Shown: in pieces, positions 11,330 to 25,308 of the stretch | Layout of the letters: each line of letters begins with the position of its first letter | Numbering within the stretch: position 1 is the stretch's first letter | Source of the DNA: Osmia lignaria lignaria | Taxonomy: Eukaryota > Arthropoda > Insecta > Hymenoptera > Megachilidae | Assembly (NCBI RefSeq): GCF_051020975.1 | Contig: NC_135034.1 | Location: forward strand, 6,882,001-6,946,000 | Direction: 5' to 3' | Length of the DNA stretch: 64,000 bases | Notes under the pieces: model-generated | Seen by the model: only the letters and a program-made list of their open reading frames with translations | The model's database searches: none | What the model was told of the DNA's origin: nothing | Translations under genes and position numbers: made by a program

Positions 11330-14300
11330 CCTCAGTATCATCAATAATAAAAAAATTCTCATCGATTATTTTGCAAACAAAGTCACATATGAAACAATTT
11401 TATTTGATATTTGCTGTAGGATCTTAGAATTAATTTTTTGATTATACCACCATGTATATACAGTAAAAAAAAATTGCAAGTGCACCTTCCTCCATCGAAT
11501 ATGTGTACCCTCGGTGGTTATTATGGTGACATGGGTGTTGCGTAGCTCGTGACGCAATGGTGTCGTTGAGGGCAGGTGTGAGGAGGTCCATGGTTTCTAC
11601 CCGTGGAAATAAACGCACTACGTTAATGTACATATGTATACGTACGCACCGTCACATGATCACGGTAGTGGGTGAAATGCGTGCTCGCACACGTAAATAT
11701 ATACAGGAGAGAAACACGTTCACCAATACCGTGAGACATGGTAGCGAGCGAACCAGTGGGAACAATATAGTGTTCCATGGGGGTGCATGGTGTGGCACAG
11801 AGCGTGGCATCGTCGAGGTAGGGACAGATCGATAGCATAAGAGGCCTTCCAGACCTTATGGTGCCTCCTCCACCTCCTATTTCTCATTCTCTTCCTGCTC
11901 ACTCTACCTTGTTCCGTTCTATGAAATTAACACGCGTTTGTATCTCAGTTTTTGCATCATAGACCTACCCCTCTCTTTCAGGATGTTCTAACGGTCTTAT
12001 AAGGGTTGCGGGATGGTCCTCGATGTTCCTATTAGTAACACGTTTTTTTATTATTTATTAACGCGAATTTCAGAAGGTAAATGAATCATTTAATATTGTT
12101 AATTTCTTTTTCTTTTTATTATACATAGGAAAGTTGTTGAAAATTATACAATTGTGATTCATGATTTTTTATTTTAACAAAGACGTTTTAATTAATAACC
12201 TACAATTAATTATTTTTGCATTTATATTTTCCCAGTGTAATATATCATTTTTTTAAATATTATTTTTACAATACACGGAGGAGTTTTGTTTAATTTGGGT
12301 GTCTGATGTTTAAAGCACCATTGTGTAATAGGTTTCAAGGTTTGAGTCACCATTGAGCTAGCTTAGCGATTCGAAGGTTGATACTTGCAATTAATATTTT
12401 ATTACATATAATGACCAGTGAGATTAATTGTCGATACAAGTACTTACATGGTATTTGAAGAATCACAGTGCGACCAATTTCATGGTGTCACTGCAAGGTT
12501 ACATGAGAAACGATCTGGTATCCAATGGCGTGCCGAGGGAACGGGGTTCGGATATAGTGATTAAAGCGATACTTCCGCTGGTCGTTATCGAGCCGCGAAG
12601 ATAGCATCACGGTTCTCGATCACTGTCAAGTCGCGAACCCTCGACACCATACCAGAAAACCCCATACCGATGTATGTTCCCGTCCCGTTTCATTTCTTTC
12701 CAACGCACACTACCCATATAACTACCGTGCGATAGGGAGTTTCGCGATTTCCAACCTTGTCTTCTTTACTTTACTGCTTCCGCGTTGCTCCTCTGTCTAA
12801 TTAAATGCAAAGACACCTTACTTGTCTGGCATTATTTTGTCCTATCTTCTTTGCAACTTCTGCATTTTTCTTTTTTTATCTTCATGGAAAAGAAGAAATA
12901 AAATTTTCTTTCCGCTTGTTTGGATTTAAACAGTTATCTATGGAGATTCTGTTATAGAGTTTAGATTAATTATTCGACGAATTGGTAATTAAGTATTTTT
13001 TAAATATATAATTTTTGAATAAAGTTACTTGTAATTAGTATTTTATTTTGTTTCTGAACGTCCCATTAACAGTTAAATTTATGCATGCGTTATTGTTGTA
13101 TAAAAATGTGTTTTATAATTTCATTTGATTATACGCAATGTGGCGTATTATTGATCTTAAAACGAGAAACGTGAATGCATGCCGATTTTAATTGTGCGAG
13201 TTTCGAAAGCGTCAGAAAATCTAGCATTACTGAAATTCCTGCTAATTGCTTCGTTATTGACGTTCGATGAAATAATGTAAATGTACATGGGGTACACGGT
13301 GGTTTTCGAACACAGTTAAACGCGTTGCAACCAAGTTGCAACTCTTTCATGCATGTACAAGTGAGTATGTAATTAACGTACTGGGGGTCTTGATCACCGT
13401 GGTTTAATGAGAATGACACTCGAGACGGAATATTTTACTTTTAGCCGTTTTGTTATTTCCCTGGCAAATTGTGCGTAACGATACCTCCTTGTTCCCTGTT
13501 GCAATTAATTGCAGTAATAGTGCAACTCGTTTAAAGCAACTGTTTCAATCCATTAAAGATCAGATATTCATTTAATTCCAATTTGTGGTTTACTTAATTT
13601 ACGTATATAATTAGATTTGAATTTTTTTTTATTATAAAGATTTAAAATTGGAAACCATTTCCAAATTAAAAATTTCCAAATTAAGTTCATGGCAAGAAAG
13701 GAATTAGTATCATTTATAGAATGATACTTTCTGTTCAATTTTCAGATAATTTTTTCGAATACTTTTCTTTTAGTAATTTCATTTATTCAACGTTGAAAGT
13801 ACTGATTACTTTCTCCAATTTTTAAACAATTATTAATTTGTAAAGAAATAGTGTTTATCACATTATTAGATTAATATTAGATGAAATTCGATTTTGTTCT
13901 TATTCAATTAAAGGAACATTAATATTGAATTTTATTTTCTTTAAATTTTAATATAAATGTTCTATTGATTGAATAAAAAGAAAATCAAATTTTTTCTAAT
14001 ATTAAATAGTTCAAAGATACAAATGTTACAATCAACTAAGGCTTTGCTGTTGAAAGGTTAAGTAACATTTAAAATGTTAAAAAATACGACTGCTGAAATA
14101 ACCCCACATTATCCATTAAAGTATCCCATTTATATTCACCGAAATATTGACACGAATGGTGGCAATTTCCATTCCAACTACACCATTAGAATTCAGTAGC
14201 TCGAAAGGAACAAGAACCGAGTCCATTATCCGTTTTCTATTTCGTTGGAGCGCGCATCAATCGACAGATAAAGCCTTAAAACAAACGTTTTCCTCTTGGA

Positions 14301-16098
14301 GCCGGTACATCTGTCGATCGAAGAGAAGAATCGGAATTGTAGGCGGAAAAGAAAGGTTCGGTATAGGTAGGGGTAAGGTCGTTAGTTTCCGGTTCGGCGT
14401 ACGCACTTCCATCGAGTCCCAAGCGGCAACCCCTCACGATGCACGGGGTCCCATGCTATCTAATGAGGCTCGACACTCGCCTACCCTGCCTCCCATGATA
14501 CTCCACACCATAAAGTTCGAACACCGATGTTCGAACTGTTGAACACGCGCGCAAGCCGTACACACTGTCCAAAGTGCACTCGTATTTTAATACATCCTCT
14601 AGCAGGGAATATGTACTCTCTAATACACGTTTCTGGCAGTTCTGTTGGTTCAGCTTTGCTCTTACCACGTCTCATCCCCTCGAAACGTTTTACGGTTCCC
14701 GGATACATATTATAACGCCATAAATGGATTAATGGCATGCCGAAAGATTAGTTACGGCATCGGTTTTACGCTCCCGTGGGTGCTGGGCTAAAAGACGAAC
14801 CACAGGACAGAAGCAATTATTAGGGTATTAGGAGGAAGAGAATATTATGGGATTTCATGGCTGTTTTGTATGCAACGTAAATACGGTTTTATTTTACCTG
14901 CATTTTTTTAAATTATTTAACACCTTATCGATGGCTGGATAAATACCGTGTCAAATTGGATATTGTTATTTAGAAGTAGGCCCATTTTATTTGGAAGAGT
15001 ATCATTAATATTAACAATATTAATTCTTCGTCAATATTTTTAATCATTATGAATTATGTACAGTAATTAGTATGATGATTCTTTCTCAACTGGACAGTTT
15101 GTATTAGAATTAAATCAAACTATCAATGTTCCAAAATAAGTGCAACGATTTAATAATAATCAAAATACACGTAAAGATAAATTTTCTTTAAATATTAATT
15201 ACAGTTGTGGTATGTTTTGGGGATGGAATTTTGAACGCCTGATTTCATATTTCGATTTGGGAATAATATTGGATGTGCTAATGAGTATTGACGAGAGAAA
15301 GGGTTACGAATAACATGTAACAGGTTCGTGGTGTAACGTGGAATCTGTGAATAGGTGGAATAACGATAGGTGAGTCCATTTGTCGCGTATTAACGATGTT
15401 TAGACTCACAGCCAGCGGGGACAACGCGATCGTCGTTAATCACGACAAATTCAGCGTGATTAATTATGCTTTTCGCTCGATTAGCTTTCCCGTATCGCGA
15501 GAGTGCTCCCTCTGTCTCTTTCTCGCGTCGAATTCACTCTCGTTCACTATGCTTTCCCTTTTTCCTCCTCTCTGCACTCTATCCTTCTTCCTACCCCCCC
15601 TGTCTTTCTCATCAACCCCTGTTTTCCCTCTTTTGTCAACGAATAATCGACGAACCGCATGTTTTGTTCGTCGATCAGAGACCCTCTGCGCTCGCGTTTC
15701 ACCTTCGCTTTTTTACTCCAGTTGAAAGAGTCTTGAAGTACCGTGAAAAGCGCGGCTTTCTTTGAAACTTTACAAACGATTGATCCTCAGTCAATTGCTT
15801 TCGTTATTAATCGGATCTCTGTGGATTTAATGTTCTTCGGCGACGGGAACGTCTCCCTTTGCTATCAAGAACGATCAGTTCTTTTGTTTGAAACAAATAT
15901 ACGGTTCAATTTTAAGAGCTCTTCAAATATGGTGAATTTTTTTAAAAATTAATCGTCGTTCATAAAAAAGATTTGTGAAGACAAAAGCAATACTTAATGG
16001 AATTTTCAATGGTTCTAGCGTGGTAGTCAAAATGTTAAACGGTAATAAAGTTTTAGATCACAGCATTGATTTCATTATTTTATTAGCATTACCATTTC

Positions 16099-16165
16099 TT
16101 AATCTTCGGATGGCGGACCATGGAGAGAGGCATAATTTTAATTTAATTTTCTCTTTAATACAATT
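16099..16165 (-). mobile_element. Family A MITE fragment, reverse orientation
   Basis: TTAATCTTCGGATGGCGG is followed by ACCATGGAGAGAGG and ATTTTAATTTAATTTT. This is the right end of the family on the opposite strand; the rest is missing. Confidence 0.6.
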
Positions 16166-16922
16166 AATCGGCTAGGTGAAATATCGAACAATTCAGTAGT
16201 TACTCGCTCGAGAAGAATGTAGGAAAAACAAGATGGTTGTCGAAAAGGACGAGAAAGTTCGTCCCTTCGACCGGATGTGTCATTTGGTACCTGGGTCACG
16301 TAGCTCTTCGTATTGACAGGCCAACCAGCAAACCACGCACCCTCTGTGCTTCCCTTTGCTCCGGTTCTTGTTCAAGCTCGAACTTTATCCAGATCTTCTG
16401 TAACAATCCCTTCTCTTTATGCTTTTCTACAAGGTTATCGAAGTTATTAACTAAGGATCTTAGTTTTGGACGCTAAATTTTTCTATACCGAGTTGTGTAA
16501 TAAAATAAAAACTTTAGTTCGTGTATTTTATGTGATATAAAAGAAAACGTATTTATTAAAAAAATTTCAGATATTGCTGCTTGAAAATGATAGTGGGACA
16601 ACTAAAAAAATGTAAATTTTAGAGGAGAATCTTTTTAAAATTTATATTTCTGGAAACAGTAAATAAATTATTCGTTATCACTATTATTGTCAGTCACCTC
16701 TATTTGTTTAAAATTCATATAAAACTTGGAGTTTTGTTTCAATATGGTAATAAAAGCTAAAAACTTTCTATCATTGATATTTAAAAAATATTTCACCCTC
16801 AAAAAATTTTGTTCTTCACACTGTTCTTAATATATTTATATTGTTCTTTTAATGTACTGTTTAAAGTGTATGTGAATTTTCTTTGTTTCTAGAGTTTTTG
16901 GTATAGCAGATATGGTACAGCG

Positions 16923-16988
16923 ATGAGCCTGCAGGCACAGGCTCAAGCCCAACGCCCTGCGAGGTACTCCCCTCAGGAGACCGTCAAG
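16923..16988 (+). CDS. sick: sickie (neuron navigator) first coding exon, short N-terminus
   Basis: The exon follows an acceptor CTTTGTTTCTAG (exon from 16893) and ends at AAG followed by GTAAGG. The ATG at 16923 gives 22 codons, MSLQAQAQAQRPA through SPQETVK, with a Gln-Ala repeat. It ends in phase 0, matching the phase-0 start of the CH exon at 55250 across a 38-kb intron. A four-codon upstream frame (ATG at 16912) terminates with a TGA that overlaps this ATG as ATGA, so translation may depend on leaky scanning or reinitiation. Family knowledge: NAV/sickie proteins are cytoskeletal regulators; fly sickie has been linked to axon growth and immune signalling. Splice sites and phase are seen; joining to 55250 is inferred. 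Confidence 0.65.
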
Positions 16989-17264
16989 GTAAGGGAATAT
17001 GTTAATATTGACCTCCAGAAGACTCTCGTTACATTGCCGCGGATAGGGCTGCAGGAGCGGAGAATTTTTCTAACTTCCAAGCCCTCATTTGGTGGGGAAA
17101 GGGAAGATTTTTAGTAGAATATGATAATGGAAGAGTGGCACAAGAATGTTTCAAAATCCGTGTAAATATTAAATCGCTTTCGTGGCAATATAACGAGAGT
17201 GTAGTGTATTAATTTTTAGTTACTGTCAGCTTATAAAGTGATAGCGGTTTAGCACTGCAACGTC

Positions 17265-17385
17265 TTAACCATTGAATAGCGAGATCTGGGTCAATGGTGA
17301 CCCAAATTTACAAAGTGTATAGGGTATTAACTTAAAATGAGTTTTAATCCATGGCTTTCTCCATGGTCCATCCTCCGAGGGTTAA
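17265..17385 (+). mobile_element. Family A MITE, shortened copy
   Basis: TTAACCATTGAATAGCG with GGGTCAATGG and TTACAAAG at the left, and CTCCATGGTCC and CCTCCGAGGGTTAA at the right, 121 bp in all. The middle of the element is deleted; both ends keep TTAA. Confidence 0.7.
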
Positions 17386-17453
17386 TCATTATTTTAAAGT
17401 TGAAAATTACTTTAATAATTGCAATTACTATGACGTTTTAAAAATATATCCTC

Positions 17454-17482
17454 AATTAAAATAAAGAAAAGGCACCGAATTA
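17454..17482. repeat. Dispersed repeat, copy 1 of a near-identical pair
   Basis: The block ending GAAAAGGCACCGAATTA, about 28 bases, recurs identically at 48281-48310. It is followed in both places by a looser match ending ACTTAAT. The family is unknown. Confidence 0.6.
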
Positions 17483-18014
17483 TCTTGGTAACTTAATTAG
17501 TAAAGTTAATTACTACATTATAGCCATGTGTCTAATTTGATCTGTAAATTTCAAGAATGCAATTATTTAAAAAAGAATATATTTGAGTTCAGAAAATTTC
17601 ATAACAGGAAACAATACTGTCCCACATAAATTGCATTCGTTTTCCTCGGTAAGCTCAACGTAATTAACACGAGCACTCTCCTCGGTGATACCTTCACTAA
17701 CGTTGACTACAATTCACTCCACTTCCCATTCATCATTGGGGTTAATCCTATACGTGTTTGGATGTACACGACCTTGTATTACTTCCTGCGTACTCTGAAT
17801 TCTGGTTTTAGGGTGACTTGGGGGAAAAGAGTACACAATTTCGCGCTTGTAATTGCACGCGTGACAATGGAATTCCATTCTTCGTATACCCGGACGTTAT
17901 AGCTGCAGCTGCAATAACATCAAATAATTGAACATTTATTTGTCGTATTTTACTGACAAAGAAATTGTTCTGTAATTATTTTTTCGCAGTAATTTTTGTA
18001 TATATTTTTTAAAT

Positions 18015-18090
18015 GTAGGAAATCTGAAATTTTAGAATTCTGAACTTTTAAAATTCCAGAATTTTGGAATCTTACAATTTTAGAATGGTG
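18015..18090. repeat. A/T-rich quasi-repeat tract
   Basis: Runs of GAAATTTTAGAATT, AAAATTCCAGAATTTT and similar half-palindromes, the same style as the tract at 7500-7715. Confidence 0.45.
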
Positions 18091-19633
18091 TAGATCTACA
18101 TTATAGTCAATCCTGGTCCTTATTTAATTACTCCAATGATTTTAATTAAAGTATAGACAGTAAAGATATTGTTACAAATATTTCAGATATCACACGTTAA
18201 TTTGTACTTCAAGAGATAATTACCTAATTAATCAATTTTCTACAAACACTGATTACTAGGCTCCTCACGCAATTGTGTGTGTTCATTTAATTTCAAAGCA
18301 CAACATTTAGTTTCCGCTTGTCATTTAGCCGGAGAAAGTAGAATTTACTGAAATTACATTTCTTCTTTCCTACAGCTGTAACGCAATTAACAGAGGGATA
18401 TTCTTTCGCGATAATGTCAGCCCGTTAACTACAATTTCACCCTTTCCCTTTACGTTAATCCGAAGTCCAGGTGGTTTTAATCCTCCATAGAATTCCGCAA
18501 AAAGTATCTACGTGCCTGTATTTCACTGATAAAAAATGTCCAATGTTTATACCTTTTTCCAAATTCCCATTTAATTTCTAAAATATCAGTAAAAAAAAAA
18601 AAATTAAAAATGTATTATTTTGTAAAGAATCGTAAGGTAGTACAACTAAAAAAGATCAGCTGACCCTTCTGACTCCCCCCATCTCGAATTTAATAAATCA
18701 AAAAGTTGTCTTTTAATAAAAGGTAATAAACGTTCTGATAATGTTGTTGGAAATAAACAGAAATGAAAACATCATGATGCTAGTAAAGTAGGATGAAAAA
18801 ATTTCTTAACCCCCCATCGGGCAATTATGATCACACCATTGAGGTAGCCACTTGTAAAGTTAATGTTTATTGAAAAAAGAAAATGATAAGTCAACGGGTT
18901 ATAATCAGCGGGTCACATACGCCACGCGGTTACAGGATGTTAGGACCTTTATTGCTTTCTAACTGCACATGACGAAAGAAGGGGAGCCGTATAGGAGATG
19001 GAAATTCCCCATAACAGAGCCAAGCTACCAAGCATAATTTTCCACGTGAATGCACCGCCGGCTCGTCGCTTTTTCTTAATGACTGTCTTAATTAATATCT
19101 CGCGAGTAGGTGCGGTCTCTCTACCCGAATACGACCTTGTTCCCTCCTCTCCTCGTTCAATGGATAATTTTCCGCGCGAATGCCCGAACTTCGTACTCGA
19201 ACCAACCACCGAACGTTCGTTCCTTTTTTTCCAACCCCTGTTTCCGACATCGTCAGGGTGTCGAGGAGTTTTACAGTTAAAGTGTGCCTCGTTCGGATGA
19301 CAAAATGCTAAAATGCTTTGTGCATTTTTATCGTACCATCATTGAGAATTTATTCTTATTGTTATGGAAAATTCTTTAACGAAATACAAAGAATTTTAAG
19401 AGAATTGTTAAAAGATTTAATGTTGATTGGTTTGAATATTAACATAAATTAGGTAAAGTTTAATTTTGAAAATAAGGGCAGTGTTAGTTTTTTCCTGTAA
19501 TAAAATAAAAAGAGATTGGTTAATTCTTACCACAGACTGATTAACAAAAAGAAAAAAGACAAAATATTATTATTTTAAAGTAATTTAAATAGGAAAAAAA
19601 GCCATGAAACTTTTATTAAGCATTAATGAATTC

Positions 19634-19688
19634 TTAACTCTCAGACGGCGGACCATGAAGAGAACCTCGGTTTTAATTTAAGTTTTAA
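19634..19688 (-). mobile_element. Family A MITE fragment abutting another TTAA element
   Basis: TTAACTCTCAGACGGCGG, ACCATGAAGAGAA and TTTTAATTTAAG mark the right end of the family on the reverse strand. It stops at a TTAA that is also the left border of the next element, so the second element may have inserted into or next to it. Confidence 0.6.
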
Positions 19689-19815
19689 CCCTTTCTTGGA
19701 CGTAATTTTTTTTTCTGAGACCGCAAAAATTTCAATCTAACAATAATTAGTATTAAGTTAAATATTGCATTCAATTCGTGAGAAAAATAATTGACACCGT
19801 CTACGAAAGGGTTAA
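19685..19815. mobile_element. 131-bp TTAA MITE (CCCTTTC ends)
   Basis: The left end TTAACCCTTTCTTGGACG and the right end (TTAACCCTTTCGTAGACG on the opposite strand) match at 16 of 18 positions. It is non-coding and A/T-rich inside. This fits a non-autonomous piggyBac-type element. Confidence 0.7.
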
Positions 19816-22800
19816 GAAAGTTTTACATGTGAAAACTCTTTTATAATTTTATAATTTGCAAATTATTGTTAGTTTTTAAAGTATGTATATTGCATAATAC
19901 ATATGACTGACTATAAATCAGATGTTCGACTTCCGGGGAGTTCTATTCAACCCGTAGGCGATTGAGCGAACAGCTGACGTTCAATCAGAAAGAGCCTCTC
20001 ACACATACATAGAGTTCCTCGTATATACGCTTTTGCAAATACAAACACTATCAAACAGTAAGAGGTCATTCACTCTTGGGCCCTTCTCGTAACGTAACAA
20101 ACGCTTGTGTAAATAATCTCCTACTATTCGATAATGCTTACATGTGTGCATACGCGTTTCTACATATGTTCGTTTGCGCGAATACAGGTATTAGTGAGCA
20201 GGTGATTAGTTTTTCGCACAGTTGCTTCAAGGTGCGTAATCCTTGACGTACAGTTTATGAATACTGTTAAAAACCAATTAATGAATATTGCTAATAAGAA
20301 AATTATGAATAATTTGCAAATAGTTTTTGAATAATTAGGTAAAGGTTTTTAATATTTTCATGTAGGATTATTTTAGAAATACGTTTATTTTTAAATATTA
20401 TTACATTATTATTACCTTCTCCAATGTTCAAATTTAATTTCAAGTACGTTTTTTTTTATATAAATTAGTTTCATGTCTTAATATTGTTAAACAATCTCAT
20501 TTACCTACAATTAATTAATGAATGACCAATCAACATAAATTAACAAACTAAAATTATAAATTTCCCTTCAGGATCCTTAATTTTATAAATGACATTTCAA
20601 ATCTTAATTCAGATTCGATTACAACAGTAAAATAAAGGGTTACTAAGGATTAAGTAGAAAACGATTTCAATCGCCTGTTTTTCCGAGCGTTTTCTTTTCC
20701 AAGAGTAAACCTGTTAGCGAGGTTTAGCCGCCGCTAAACGGCCAAGCTTTTCCGCCAGTGGTTTTTCCCTTCTTTCGGACGTTAAGTCAGATAGACGAAG
20801 ATGAAGAGATTTCGGGTGTCGAGAGAGCCACGCCCCGGCCATGAGGATGAGATGATACCATTTTGCAACCCTCCTGGTAGCTGCCAAAATCCCTCGGGCC
20901 CATCTCCGTCCCTCCGTTGCGTAGATAATTAAAGATACAACGCCTACCTCTCGCAGCAAAAGCGAGGAGGGCATTCTCTACTGCAGAACGGGTGAGAGGG
21001 CGTTAAATTGGCTTACGCGTGCAGAATCTTACCTCGCGTCCCGTACAACGCGTTTCGAGCGTGAAACTTAGAGGGCCTTCAAGATTCCATGGTGTTTTAG
21101 GAACATTCCTTCGTATGAGCCTTCTTTTGGTAAATTTACTGGAAACAGTTTGGAAGAGGTTTTGTTGTTTTACCTTGCAATCTCATGAATTTCGCATTGG
21201 ATGAAATGGGAGATCTATTCAATTTTCCATATGAAATTGTAATTTTCTCTTTTATAAAATATCATTTTTAATCATTATTATTAACTTTATTATTTTGCTT
21301 AGAAATTTTAAAGAATAAATAGAAAAATACAATCGAATATCCAAAAATAAAAAATATCTCTGTATTGGAAAAATAAAATTGCAAATTTCCATTGAACTTC
21401 CTAACGGATAATTTCCAAACGACGAGTTAAGTAGCCAAAAGTTTGCTCGCTTTTACGTCGGTATACACCGTGCCGGAAGGAACAGTTTACGGATAGCGTA
21501 GCCACGCTTGGTAAGATCTCGCGGGCGTCGACGTAAAAGTTATTGCACGGGGGAGAAGAACGTAGGGTAGAAAGGCTACTTGAGGGTGCGTACCTTGTCT
21601 CGTGTGAACGCCCTTGAAGCGTATTTGCGCGGTCAGGCATCGATTAGCTATTCGAGGATCGACCTAACCATCGTTCCGGAATTGCCTCGGTATCTCAGCT
21701 TCTCTGCCCTCGACTCGCGTTCCTTGCAACATATTGAGTACACACGAGGCGAGGGAGGCTGCTTATCGCTGCCATTATCGATATCGAGGAATCTGATCCC
21801 AAATATTGCTGCTTGATCTCCTACTAACTTGTCTTTCCTTTCAGATCCACTTGTATTTTTCTAGGATCTGTTGATCTTCTCTTTGTGTGCAAATGTTTAC
21901 AGGGGTGTACACCCCGTGTACTTGCAGTGTAAATATTTTAGTTGTCAAAATTCTGTTGATTTTTTAAAAGATAGGCACAAGAAAATTAAAAATTGAAACA
22001 TTTTTATTAGCCTGGGGTATGTTGCAGGGGTGTTTTTTTGAATTGTGTACATAAAAGTAGGGAAGTCGAGGAATGCGAAGATAAGGTGGCTCCCCAAGTT
22101 TTTCGCGTTGCCGAATTTTCCACGTCCATGGCCACGTGGCACGATAAGCCTTTAATCGAAGATTAATATTACCGGGGTTGTTTGGTAAGACCTCCCCTGT
22201 CACGCATCGCGATTAAGGGTAGACCTTACGTGCCGCGAGCAACTCCTTCTTTTCTTCTTCTTCGTGCCTCGACTTTTTCTCCATTTACCTTTCACCATTA
22301 CTTCTTACCTTCATCATAAATATTGAATATTATTGTATCCTCGATGTTTCCTTTTTGTATACGTTCACATTTTTCTTGGGTTATTCGGTGCTGGAGGTTT
22401 ATGTATTCATATTCGTTTACCTATACTACTGCCACTATTACTTTTTAACGAATTTTGTTTTTATATTAGATTCAATCTTATAATGAATTATATACATTTA
22501 TTTTGAATCAGTATATCGTGTATTAGTATAACAGCAATTTAGAAAAAAATAATATAATTTTTAATTATGTTCAAGTGTATCTTCGAGCAATTCAATGAAC
22601 TTCAATTTAAAGGAATTAATTTGAAAAGTGTTTTCAGCAAAAAGTATACTTCACAACCATAACTTTATAAAATTCGAAGCGGAATAATAATCGCAAGAAC
22701 CCTACGCATTTTTTTTTCCATCGAGTGGAATATCAATTCTATACAAGGTCGAGATAAAGTAAGAAAGTTTCGGTATCGCGATAGGCGAATAAAGGTAGTC

Positions 22801-23923
22801 ATAAATCAAATGTCAGTATTAATTGCTGTATCAACACTAGGGAGAAACAGTTTACACATGCACCCTTTGGTGACTTATTAATTATTCCCTCTTTAAACGT
22901 CACATAAATCATCGCAATTAACGGTAAACGTATAATTGTAAGTCATACTCACGCGAAACCGGAACACCGGCGCGGGGATGTATAGTGTTAGGATATTATT
23001 GTCATTAGGAGCCATCGAATTTCGATCAAAGGCTTTCCGTGTCTCTAATGATCTGTCACTCGTTATCGTATTACCTTAGTCGAGGGTCGGAGGTATAGGG
23101 CACACAGGAAGGAAATTGAACTGATCGACCTGACGGTTAAGTTACGGCTAACTATCATGCACGAGAATCTTGTGTGTGGCTCTTGTGAAATTCGATATTC
23201 CTAAGTAACTGATAAAATTGTAAGGGAACGTATAAAAGTCCCTTTTTAATCCTCATATTCTTTGTAAATGAAAATTCATTTATTTTATATTTCTATAGCA
23301 AGTAAACGTTTGATTGTTTTCTGATTTGATGCATTTCTTTAAGCAGTTATTTTTATTAAATTTTAAGCTTTAGATTGATACACTGATGTGTCAATAAGTC
23401 ATAGTTTGCTATGATTAGTAAACAATCGTCTTATATTAAACCGATTTCTAAAACATTTATATAGCAATTTTTGTCAATCTTTATACTTTAATTTGATGCG
23501 CCATAAGTGGTATTTTAAAATAATTTTATGTCATCAAATCGTGTCAGACTTTTCTATATTTTAAAAATTTCTCATTTGATGTGCAAACGAAAGGTGCTTA
23601 TATTTTGAAAGATGAGGCATGTTAATCCATTCCTTGAACTTAACCAATGAAAATTTGAGTGTTTTGAATTTGATACTCTTCCCTCGAATCCCTGCAAAGT
23701 TAGACGGGGTTTGAAAGTTCTGAACTTGCTACCGAGTCTTCTACACCAGTTTCCCTCGCATACGAGACATTATTATGCATTGCCACGCGACCACCTACAA
23801 CTTTAATGTTATTACAACTAGCGTAATATCCTAAAATGACAATATTATGCATAATACACGAAATTAGGATAAACTTATCTCGGTTTGATGTCACAGGGCA
23901 AATGAAAGTCAGCTTCTCGATTA

Positions 23924-24045
23924 TTAACTTTCGGATGGCGGACCATGGAGAGAGGCCCAATTTTAATATAATTCTATATTTCACCTAATTTTTGAAACAT
24001 TTCAAATCATTCTTCCAATATACGAAATTCTTTCGTTTTAGAACT
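23924..24045 (-). mobile_element. Family A MITE, partial, reverse orientation
   Basis: TTAACTTTCGGATGGCGG, ACCATGGAGAGAGG and a stretch with ATACGAAATTCTTTCG match the interior of the full reverse copy at 54985. The far end with GGGTCA is missing. Confidence 0.65.
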
Positions 24046-25184
24046 GTGTTTGTCGATTTAATTTAGTTTCATTTACTTAGGATTACATTTCAAGAAGAAT
24101 AAGAATCTAATTTTTATTTATACAAAATTTTGTTAGTTTTACATCAAACGCACTCGATTTGAAGTTTTAAAAAATTTCAAAAGTCCTCTAGCCTTTTTTC
24201 AATCGCTGTTTCCATTTTATTCTCACTTTCGTTGTAAGAATTGAGAATCAATACCGTCGGAGTTTCTGCAACTTTCTGCGAGGACTTTGGGGGTGGTAGA
24301 GCACCCGTGCCTCTAGAATTCAGGGGGTTTCAGGATATTTATGTGACAGCAGCTGTAACGTTTCAACCCCTGGGTAGGTTGGTAGGCTGGCTCAGGCCGT
24401 TTCAAATTCTAAGCCCCGCTGCCGCTTCTTTGGAGCATGCTGGGAAATAAGAAAGATTCCACGTGCTGTTCGACTCCAGCACCAGATCATTTTCTTAGGA
24501 ATGTATCGGAGAATCTTACCTTTTTCTGTCACTAAATCACTACTCCAAGTAGATCATTCTTGTCCTGGTCTATTAACCTTTATCGTGCAATGATTTCCTG
24601 TGCTTTCATGTACAATCCTGTTTAAAAAGTTCTACGACATTTTAAATAAAATACGATAGGTTCATTTATTTATCAGTTTCTCTTTGTTGATCTTCGAAGT
24701 AATTCTAATTGTTTATGAATATTATCCATTTGGGCCAATACTTTTTACAGTTTTCAAAACACTGCTAATTAGTTTCATAAATTTTGTAATATTATTATTT
24801 AGTTTTTTTTTTTATTTCGTCGAGAATGATTTACAATTAGTATTTAGTAAATTATACATTCGTGTCAATACATTTCATTTTTTCCTCTATTTTGTGGTAC
24901 TGGAGTGGTACAGAAAATTCTATAGATGCATTTATAACGTGGAACGTAATATCAGAGAATAACATACGCATTGGGCGGATTTTACGTGGACATACTACTG
25001 CTCATAATTTTTAATTAAAAGTAATAGGTAAAGGTAAGGTAATGGCGAATCCGTGTATTCCTTCGCATCATGGTATTTCTGTGCGACAAAGTTGCTATGG
25101 TCTTTTATCTCGAAAGCTGTGTCGTAATGGATTAAAGTTTTATTTTTAAATTTGGTTTTTCTACTATAATTATTATTAAAATTT

Positions 25185-25308
25185 TCTTTATATATTGGAA
25201 GAATCATTTTTAAAGGAACAGTGTAAAATTTAGAAAATGAAAGTAACATGGAATACAAAATTGAATTAAAATTGAAGCTCTCTCCATGGTTCGCCGTCTG
25301 AGGGTTAA
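25185..25308 (+). mobile_element. Family A MITE, right-half copy
   Basis: Contains TTTTTAAAGGAACAGTG, AAATTTAGAAAATGAAA, CTCTCCATGGTTCG and CTGAGGGTTAA. The left terminus is missing; the left boundary is approximate. Confidence 0.6.

Larger units (their letters stand above)
3095..16892 (+). other. sick: Intron 1 of sickie (about 13.8 kb)
   Basis: Bounded by the donor at 3095 and the acceptor CTTTGTTTCTAG ending at 16892. It holds the GCCAT tandem array, several TTAA-flanked elements, a 146-bp element with CAGGGTGTC ends, and GC-richer islands near 5740-6210, 7790-8330, 9840-10560, 11500-11920, 12480-12840, 14150-14780 and 15360-15770. The islands contain open frames of up to 131 codons, often overlapping on both strands, none with recognisable content or good splice context. 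I see no other gene. Confidence 0.5.

Noticed and set aside
14147..14542. 131-codon plus-strand open frame
   Set aside because: Overlapping frames on the other strand and no recognisable content; typical of a GC-richer island.
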